Shown piece after piece: positions 5,388-11,101 of a DNA stretch of 11,101 nt; within the stretch, counting starts at the first letter, position 1, and each line of letters starts with the position of its first letter. A program made the translations under genes and the position numbers. The notes under the pieces were generated by a model. The model was not told the DNA's origin. It saw only the letters and a list, made by a program, of their open reading frames with translations, and made no database searches. Source of the DNA: JAKPNF01 sp031556275 (GTDB lineage: Bacteria > Verrucomicrobiota > Verrucomicrobiia > Opitutales > JAKPNF01); the NCBI GenBank assembly GCA_031556275.1, contig JAVBTG010000084.1:1-11101 (forward strand), in the 5' to 3' direction.

Positions 5388-6650
5388 TTATGCGGTGGCG
5401 GAGGTTTTTTCGCGTTGCAACAGCGGTTTGAGGAAACGGTAGAGCAGGAAGAACCCTATCGGGTGGAACGTGGCGGCGATCAGGAAGACGTATTCGTAGC
5501 CCATGCTGTCGCCCACCCAGTTCATGATTTTTATAAAACCCGCTCCCCAGAGGCTGCCCGCCGCGCCCATCAGGCCCATGACGGTCCCCACCTCCTCGGG
5601 CTTGGAAAGGTCCGCGACCAAGGTCGCCGTGTTGATCGACCACATCTGGCACAGGAACATGACAAGGCATATCAACCCCACGGCCACGATAATGTTGTCC
5701 GCAAAACCGATGAAGGCCCCGAAGGGCACGAGGCACGCCACGAGCAGCAGCGCCGAAAAGCGCGCGCGCAGGGGTTTTACGCCGCGACGCATCAGCGTGT
5801 CGGACGCCCCGCCGCCGAGCATCGCGCCCAAGTCGGCGAAGAGATACGGGACCCAGCCGAAGAACGCGAGCTGTTTCAAGTCCATACCGCGGTCGGACTG
5901 CAGGTAGACTGGTATCCACAGCAGATAAAAGTACCACACCGAATCGCTGCACATGCGGGCGAGCAACAGCCCCCAGACCTTGCGCTGGGAAAGGATGTCG
6001 CGCCAGCGCACCGCCGCGCCCGATGTGCCGTTTTGCGCGGCGAGCGCCGCCTTGTCTGCCGCGTCGAGACGCGGGTGGGCGGACGGTTTGCGGTATACAT
6101 ATACCCACAGCGGCACCCACAAAATCGCCACGATGCCGGGGAGGATGAAGGTCGCCTGCCAGCTGATGTTGTGCGCCAACAGCGCGACCAGCGGCACGGC
6201 GACGATCGCGCCGATCGCCCCGCCCGAGGAAAAGACACCGATCGGGAAGGCGCGCAGTTTTTTCTCGAACCACTCGCCGCAGGCCTTGATGCCCGCGGGG
6301 AAAATCCCGGGCTCGCCGATGCCCAAAAGGAAGCGGTAAACCGCCAGCGAAATAGGGCCCGTGGCCAGCGACGTCAACATCCCCGCGACCGACCACCACA
6401 GGACGCACGCGGCCGCGCCGATGCGCACCCCTATGCGGTCCATCAGCCGCCCCGACACCACGTACATGATCGTGTAGGAGACCAAAAACGCGGCGGAGGC
6501 GGTGGCGAAATCCTCCTTCGTCAGCCCTATGATTTTTTCCAATTCGGGCTGGAGGATCGAGAGCGTCTGGCGCTGGACGTAGTTGAGCACCGTCGCCACA
6601 AACAGCATGATGACGATCGCCCAGCGGATGATGTTCAGGGATTTTGACAT
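5388..6650 (-). CDS. MFS transporter, anion:cation symporter type (hexuronate/galactonate-like)
   Basis: A 420-residue inner-membrane transporter with the twelve-helix look of the major facilitator superfamily. The N-terminal NYVQRQTLSI segment, GRLMDRIGVR (residues 67-76, the loop 2-3 motif) and YRFLLGIGEPGIFPAG (105-120) place it in the anion:cation symporter family, which takes up hexuronates, galactonate and similar acids. Glu113 matches the conserved acid of helix 4. The first-helix position that is normally Asp (NYxDR) is Gln26 here (codon at 6573-6575), which may alter proton coupling. A hydrophilic central loop lies near residues 190-215. The gene follows the FAD oxidoreductase after 21 bases and precedes the SGNH hydrolase by 21 bases, so its cargo is probably the sugar or sugar acid released by the locus. 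The start is ATG 6650, with no Shine-Dalgarno sequence. Confidence 0.92.
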   Translation of the reverse strand: MSKSLNIIRWAIVIMLFVATVLNYVQRQTLSILQPELEKIIGLTKEDFATASAAFLVSYTIMYVVSGRLMDRIGVRIGAAACVLWWSVAGMLTSLATGPISLAVYRFLLGIGEPGIFPAGIKACGEWFEKKLRAFPIGVFSSGGAIGAIVAVPLVALLAHNISWQATFILPGIVAILWVPLWVYVYRKPSAHPRLDAADKAALAAQNGTSGAAVRWRDILSQRKVWGLLLARMCSDSVWYFYLLWIPVYLQSDRGMDLKQLAFFGWVPYLFADLGAMLGGGASDTLMRRGVKPLRARFSALLLVACLVPFGAFIGFADNIIVAVGLICLVMFLCQMWSINTATLVADLSKPEEVGTVMGLMGAAGSLWGAGFIKIMNWVGDSMGYEYVFLIAATFHPIGFFLLYRFLKPLLQREKTSATA

Positions 6651-6671
6651 CTTGGGGATTTCTATAAGCTA

Positions 6672-7964
6672 TCAGGCGCGGCGCTGCTCGCTCGCGCGCA
6701 CCAGGGCGCCTTGCGCGCGCAGGGTGTTTTGCAGTTGCGCGATGTCGACTTGGCGGGGCGCGCATCCGTGTTTCGCGGACAGGGCCGCCGCGACGCCCGC
6801 CGCCTGCCCCGTCGCCAGCGAGGTGCCGGGCACGCGCGTGGAACCGTGGGCGCGGTGCGTCGTCGAGATCGGTTTGCCGACGACGAGCAGGCCGTCGACA
6901 CCCGCGGGCAGCAGGCAGCGAAACGGAATTTCGTACGGCAAGGGCGGGCTTTCCTTGTGCGGGTGCACGCCGACAAAACCGTTGGTCGGGTGGATGTCCA
7001 CGGGCCACGCGCCCATCGCGATGGCGTCGTCGAACTGCGAACCCTGCTTGATGTCCTGCTCCGTCAGCACGTAGTCGCCTTGGATGATGCGGCTCTCGCG
7101 GATGTGCAGCTGGGAGCAGCCGGAAAGCAGCGTCGCGTCCTTGAGTTCGGGCGAGCGCTTTTTCAGGATGTTGAAAATCTTGTGGGCGCATGCGCGGCCC
7201 TCGATCTCGGCGCGTGTCATCTCGACGGGATCCACCGGGTTGCCGTACACGCGCGCGGCGTTGAGCGAGATTTCGTTGTCGTACATGCGGATGATCCACG
7301 GCCCGCCGAACACTCCTATCTCGCCTTCGGCGTGGGCGGCGTTGACGGCCTTGCGGGTGATTTCCTCCCACTGCGTCCAGTCATACCCCGGGGCGACGTT
7401 GCCCATGCGGAAGTGGCTGGTGAGCGCCTGCAGGTCGGGAGCCAAGTCGCACGTGGCGTCGGCGTAGTAGGCGATTTCGGCGTCGCCCGTGCCGTCGATG
7501 ACGGCCTTGGCCGAAAAACGCGCGCGGCCGTCGCGCAGGGCCGCCTCGACGCCGACGACGCGGGTCCCCTCCTTTATGACGTCGATGACGGGCGCGTAGT
7601 AAACAACGGTGACGCCGTACTTCGCGTAAAGCCTGTCCATCGCGATTTTTTGCATCTCGGGATGCACGGTGAGGGCTTCGGGCGGGTTGTCGTCCGTCAC
7701 GTAGCCGCCGAGCGATTTGATTTCTGCCAGCAGTTCGCCCGCCATGCCGCCGACCACGATCTGGTCGTTGTCGGCGCAGCTTTTCACGGCGTCGAAGGTG
7801 TGGATCATCGCCGCCGTCAGGATGCCGCCGGAATAGCCGTAGCGCTCGAGCAACAGCGTTTTGGCGCCCGCCTTGGCGGCCGCGCAGGCCGCGGCGAAAC
7901 CGCCGCTGCCCGCGCCGCACACGACGACGTCATAGGATTGTCCGTCCAGAGAGCTTTTTTTCAT
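6672..7964 (-). CDS. FAD-dependent oxidoreductase (PF12831-type)
   Basis: A 430-residue flavoprotein. The N-terminal Rossmann fold is complete: GAGSGG at residues 17-22 with Glu40 at the end of the second strand, for ADP-ribose binding of FAD. Further family features are GGILT (46-50), VIDGTGDAEIA (155-165), RESRIIQGDY (289-298) and the C-terminal FAD-contacting segment STRVPGTSLATGQAAG (about 375-390). This set fits the FAD_oxidored family, found next to glycan-degrading genes in several bacterial groups; its reactions are mostly unknown. There is no signal peptide, so it should act in the cytoplasm. It sits between the glycosidase gene (27 bases upstream) and the transporter gene (21 bases downstream). 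Oxidation of an imported sugar or sugar alcohol is a reasonable guess, not shown. The start is ATG 7964, preceded by an AT-rich stretch without a Shine-Dalgarno sequence. Confidence 0.9.
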   Translation of the reverse strand: MKKSSLDGQSYDVVVCGAGSGGFAAACAAAKAGAKTLLLERYGYSGGILTAAMIHTFDAVKSCADNDQIVVGGMAGELLAEIKSLGGYVTDDNPPEALTVHPEMQKIAMDRLYAKYGVTVVYYAPVIDVIKEGTRVVGVEAALRDGRARFSAKAVIDGTGDAEIAYYADATCDLAPDLQALTSHFRMGNVAPGYDWTQWEEITRKAVNAAHAEGEIGVFGGPWIIRMYDNEISLNAARVYGNPVDPVEMTRAEIEGRACAHKIFNILKKRSPELKDATLLSGCSQLHIRESRIIQGDYVLTEQDIKQGSQFDDAIAMGAWPVDIHPTNGFVGVHPHKESPPLPYEIPFRCLLPAGVDGLLVVGKPISTTHRAHGSTRVPGTSLATGQAAGVAAALSAKHGCAPRQVDIAQLQNTLRAQGALVRASEQRRA

Positions 7965-7991
7965 GGTGTGATAAAATGTTTTTTATGAATC

Positions 7992-10900
7992 TTACTTAAC
8001 TTTTTCAGGCGTGCGCGCGCTGGCGGTCGCGGACTGTGTCTGGCGGTTGCCGGCCCAGTCCTCCGGATAGACGCGGTAGTAATAGGTCTGCTCGGGCTCC
8101 AGCGTCGTGTCCTTGAACATCTCGACGTAGTAGCCGCTGGGCGAAATGACGCCGATTTCCTGTGCGTCCGAAAAATCCTCCTTTTGCGCGCGCAGCACGT
8201 GGTAGCGGGCGGTGTCGCTTTCGGGGGATTTCAGCCAGCAGACCATGAACGTGGAGGCGGATTCGCGCACGATGTCGAGGTCTTTGACGGGGGCCGGGGC
8301 GCTCGTGTTTTTGCGCGAGGTCTCGACCGTTATTTGCCCGCCCGGCTCGCCCTGCGCGTTGGAGGCGTTCACGGCCGCGAGGTGGTAATAATAAGGCGTG
8401 CCGATGTTGAGGCCAAAGTGGGTGAATTCCGGCGCGTTTACGCGGCCGACGACCGTGTAGCGCGTGGGCGGGGCTTTCGGGTCGAGCGAGGCGAAAACGT
8501 GATAGGCGCTGGCACCTTCGACGGGATCCCAAGCGAGCTTGACGGCGCTGTCGGAAACGGCTTCGCCCTTGAGGTTTTTGACGGCGGCGGGGATGTTTTT
8601 CTCGCTGTACAGGCGGATGGTCGCGAAGCCGAAGGGCGGAATGTCCACCGAGATTTTTCCGTCTTTGAGCGCGACGGGTTCCTTGTCGGTTTCGACCAAG
8701 TCTGTCGCCACGGCCTTGTCAACGGGCAGCAAACCGACATCGACGGTGGCGCGGGTCGCCTGCCCTGCCGTTTCGACCAAGCGGATGATCCAGCCGTGGC
8801 CGGGTTGCTCGCTGTGTTTGAGCGTCGAGAGCTGCACGTTGGACGCGTCGACGCTCAGCAGCGAGGCCGCCTTCGCGGGGAACGGGCCCTTTTGGTTGGG
8901 CGCGAGCGCGCGGGCCTCGAGCGGGCTGGCCATTTCCCAGCCGAACTTGGGCGCGGCCTGCTGCCAGTCGCCCTTGTGGGGCGCGAAGGCGAAGCCGAAG
9001 GACGCGTTCACGTCGCCCGGGGCCAGCTCGAGAAGGCCCGCCATGCGGTTGCTCCACGCATAGCTGTACAGGCGGGAATTCGCGGGCTTGTAGTCGATGG
9101 AAAAATGGTTGTAGCGGATCTCGCCGAAGTTCACGGTCGGGGCGTTGTCCATCACCATCGTGACGCCGTAGTCCGCGTTGCTCACGTCCACCCAGCGGTT
9201 CGCGGTGAGGTAGTCGTGCGAGCCCCAGCGCAGCTGGTCGTCGTGGGGGCGCACCACCCCGCCCGGGGCCTCCGCGCGGGCCGTGAAGTTGTCGACCTTG
9301 AAGGGGAACGAGAAGTAGATGTTCTCCTTGTAGCGCTCCTTCGGGCCGCCGAAGAGCACCCCGGCATGGCGGATGTCGTTAAAAACCTCGACTTGCGGCA
9401 GGCCGCTGTACAAACGGATCGTGCGGCGCACCTCGGCGTCGCCGAGTTTTTTGTCGGCGAACACGCTCGTGATCTCGCAGAAGACGGGGCCGTTGACGCG
9501 CTCGTAGCGCACCGTCTTGTCGGAGGCGTAGTCTTCGCCCTCGAGGCTCGTCTTGTCTTTTTTGGTGACGAGGATCACTTGGTTGAAAGGATGGGGCGCG
9601 TCGGCGTCGAGCAGCTCGCGGTTGAGCTGCTTGTCGAAAAAGCTCAGCACGACGCCGCGCTTCTTTTCGAGCGTGAGTTTGTAGAACTCGTTTTCGATGA
9701 CGTATTCCTTGACGGAGGCCGCGCCTTGTTTTTCGGAAATGTCGTTGGCGGGGGCGAACGTCTTGTAGCCGAAGGGCGGGACGTTTTCGGCGACGAACAC
9801 GCCGTAACCCTGCGCGTCTTGCTGGACGGAAACGGTCTTGCCGGTGGAGAGGTCGGTCATCGCCTTGGCATCTGTCTTCATGCGCACCACCCCGCCGCGC
9901 GCGTGGGCCAAGGGGTTGAAGACCGCTATCGTGGAGGCGGCGTCCGTCGCGATGCGTGAGCCTGCTTTTTCCAAAACGCCGTCGAGCAGGGCGTTGGCTT
10001 CGCGCAGGGCCTTTTTGCCCTCGAGGTGTTTGCCCCATTGGGCGTTGAACATGTGGAAGTCGCGGGCGCTGGGGCTCGTCGGCCAGCTGTGCTCGTTGTA
10101 GTCGATGAGGCGGTCGAACACGCGTGCCACTTGCAAGGTCGGCGGGGCGTAGGAAGGGTCTTGCGCGCCCACCACGGCCGCCATGGATTCGACAAAGGGC
10201 AGCACGCGGGAAGCCCGGCGTTTCCAGCCCTGCGAGGCCGGGTCGATCGTGGAATAGTCGGAGGAAAAATTGTTCAGCTCGCCCGAAAGCTCGGGCAGAT
10301 TTTTGCCGTATTTCTCCTCCATGTAGCGCATGAAATCTATCGGGTCGGCGACGCGGATTTCCGGATAGCGGTACGCCTTTTGCCACGCGCGGAAACCGCG
10401 GTTGCCCCACGCGACGGCCTCGTGGTCCTCGTAGGACGGAATCAGCAAAGCGTCGTAGGGATAGGGCCCGAGCGCGCCGTCGCGCTGGACGCGGTTCAGC
10501 TCGCGGTCGACGTTGACGCCGGCCAGTTCGCTCAGGTCGGTGAAGCCGCCATTGGTCTGGCCGAACCAGAAATTTAAACCGTAATGGTTGCGCCACGAGA
10601 ACAGCACGCGGCTTTGCCCGTCGGGACCTTTGAGCCAGAAAATGGCGGGGAGTTTAGTCGTCGCGTAGTCGTTGTTGCCGCCCGTGCGCCACGGCTGGCC
10701 GAAACGCACGACGTAGGGATAGCCGGAATTCGCCAGCACCTGCGCGTGCGCCCACGAGACGCTCGGGTTGTCCACGTCGAGATAAAGCGGCAGGTCGAGG
10801 CCGAAACGGTCGGCGTATTCGCGGCGGCCCGGATAGCTCTGGCGCACTATTTCCTCGTAGTCCATCCACTGCGGATGCACGCCCGCCGTCGGCGAGCCGC

Positions 10901-11101
10901 TCATGCCCATGCGGCCCGGCTTGATGTCCGTCTCGACGACCTCGCGCCATTTGGCCTCCGAGCGCTCGTCCATGTAGTTGCGCGGGAAAATGAGGGACTC
11001 CAGATAGTAGTGGAAATTCACGGGCGAGGGCTTTTTGCTGTCCACCGGCCTTTCCGCCGCGCCGCTGAAGTGGCGGCCGAGGTCGACGTACTCGGCGATC
11101 T
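7992..11101 (-). CDS. GH38-like alpha-mannosidase with two fibronectin type III modules, 5' end missing
   Basis: The frame is open to the right edge, giving 1035 visible residues and a C-terminus at 7992. The GTG at 11043-11045 is not the true start, because coding sequence of the same character continues upstream of it (YVDLGRHFSGAAERP). The first part resembles the GH38 catalytic barrel. LDVDNPSVSWAHAQVLANSGY is the expected nucleophile region, with Asp codon 10770-10772 the best candidate, and YNEHSW (His codon 10089-10091) probably supplies a metal ligand. A helical segment and a long beta-rich C-terminal region follow, with the GH38-type phrases NVPPFGYKTF and DIPPFGFATIRL. Two fibronectin type III modules end the protein (about 8588-8301 and 8300-7992). 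The N-terminal HxD metal motif and any signal peptide are off the window. Family assignment is by motif reading; alpha-mannosidase activity is inferred. It is the first visible gene of the operon. Confidence 0.75.
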   Translation of the reverse strand, partial: IAEYVDLGRHFSGAAERPVDSKKPSPVNFHYYLESLIFPRNYMDERSEAKWREVVETDIKPGRMGMSGSPTAGVHPQWMDYEEIVRQSYPGRREYADRFGLDLPLYLDVDNPSVSWAHAQVLANSGYPYVVRFGQPWRTGGNNDYATTKLPAIFWLKGPDGQSRVLFSWRNHYGLNFWFGQTNGGFTDLSELAGVNVDRELNRVQRDGALGPYPYDALLIPSYEDHEAVAWGNRGFRAWQKAYRYPEIRVADPIDFMRYMEEKYGKNLPELSGELNNFSSDYSTIDPASQGWKRRASRVLPFVESMAAVVGAQDPSYAPPTLQVARVFDRLIDYNEHSWPTSPSARDFHMFNAQWGKHLEGKKALREANALLDGVLEKAGSRIATDAASTIAVFNPLAHARGGVVRMKTDAKAMTDLSTGKTVSVQQDAQGYGVFVAENVPPFGYKTFAPANDISEKQGAASVKEYVIENEFYKLTLEKKRGVVLSFFDKQLNRELLDADAPHPFNQVILVTKKDKTSLEGEDYASDKTVRYERVNGPVFCEITSVFADKKLGDAEVRRTIRLYSGLPQVEVFNDIRHAGVLFGGPKERYKENIYFSFPFKVDNFTARAEAPGGVVRPHDDQLRWGSHDYLTANRWVDVSNADYGVTMVMDNAPTVNFGEIRYNHFSIDYKPANSRLYSYAWSNRMAGLLELAPGDVNASFGFAFAPHKGDWQQAAPKFGWEMASPLEARALAPNQKGPFPAKAASLLSVDASNVQLSTLKHSEQPGHGWIIRLVETAGQATRATVDVGLLPVDKAVATDLVETDKEPVALKDGKISVDIPPFGFATIRLYSEKNIPAAVKNLKGEAVSDSAVKLAWDPVEGASAYHVFASLDPKAPPTRYTVVGRVNAPEFTHFGLNIGTPYYYHLAAVNASNAQGEPGGQITVETSRKNTSAPAPVKDLDIVRESASTFMVCWLKSPESDTARYHVLRAQKEDFSDAQEIGVISPSGYYVEMFKDTTLEPEQTYYYRVYPEDWAGNRQTQSATASARTPEKVK

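Larger units (their letters stand above)
3769..11101 (-). other. Five-gene carbohydrate-use operon (promoter outside the window)
   Basis: The GH38-like glycosidase, FAD oxidoreductase, MFS transporter, SGNH hydrolase and esterase genes run in one direction with gaps of only 27, 21, 21 and 11 bases. No terminator-like hairpin lies between them, which argues for one transcript. The combination of an exo-glycosidase, two exported esterases, an importer and a redox enzyme fits the use of an acylated glycan. There is no SusC/SusD pair, TonB receptor, sulfatase or regulator in view; such genes could lie to the right of the window. After the esterase stop, the 76 bases before the polymerase start (3693-3768) hold no clear terminator, so read-through into the polymerase gene is possible. 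Confidence 0.75.

Noticed and set aside
5415..6647. Long plus-strand frame opposite the transporter, and a similar one at 6711-7988 opposite the oxidoreductase
   Set aside because: Both are antisense shadows with charged, repetitive composition and no domain; the opposite strand encodes clear protein families.
5374..7371. A 665-codon open frame on the minus strand across the transporter and oxidoreductase genes
   Set aside because: It is a shifted frame of two well-supported genes, with low-complexity Arg/Pro/Gly/His content and no motif.
8184..9959. A 591-codon open frame on the plus strand
   Set aside because: It lies antisense to the glycosidase and is rich in Arg, Val, Gly and Ala in the way mirror frames of GC-rich genes are. 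It has no recognisable motif or domain.
11043..11045. GTG as the start of the glycosidase gene
   Set aside because: The same frame continues with coding-like sequence to the window edge, and the protein would begin in the middle of the catalytic domain.

Overview
The window is a GC-rich stretch of bacterial chromosome in which every gene I can support lies on the minus strand, so the map reads from right to left. The gene mix suggests Verrucomicrobiota, perhaps an Opitutales-like lineage. It has a compact bacterial family B DNA polymerase, an uppS-cdsA pair, a sugar locus with a PF12831-type FAD oxidoreductase and SGNH esterase, and start codons with almost no Shine-Dalgarno sequences. That placement is an inference from gene content, made without any database search.

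Right part (11101 to 3769): five consecutive genes separated by 27, 21, 21 and 11 bases look like one operon for using a complex carbohydrate. In order of transcription they are a large GH38-like alpha-mannosidase with two C-terminal fibronectin type III modules (its 5' end lies outside the window), an FAD-dependent oxidoreductase, an MFS transporter of the anion:cation symporter (hexuronate/galactonate-like) type, a secreted SGNH hydrolase and a secreted alpha/beta-hydrolase esterase. A plausible reading is that the two secreted esterases remove acyl groups, the glycosidase cuts the glycan, the transporter imports the product and the oxidoreductase modifies it. The substrate cannot be fixed from the sequence. 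The operon promoter lies outside the window.

Middle (3692 to 1509): a family B DNA polymerase with intact proofreading and polymerase motifs, 76 bases downstream of the esterase gene.

Left part (1508 to 1): a 210-base intergenic region carrying a good sigma70-like promoter, then a 162-base palindromic element bounded by 22-base inverted repeats (20 of 22 matching) with further hairpins inside. After it come uppS (isoprenyl transferase) and the 5' part of cdsA (phosphatidate cytidylyltransferase), a common envelope-lipid pair. The palindromic element is the most unexpected non-coding object here. It begins at about the predicted transcription start and ends six bases before the uppS start codon, so it is either a MITE-like insertion or a structured leader RNA.

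No tRNA, rRNA, CRISPR array, transposase gene or origin was seen. There is no gene-free stretch longer than 300 bases.
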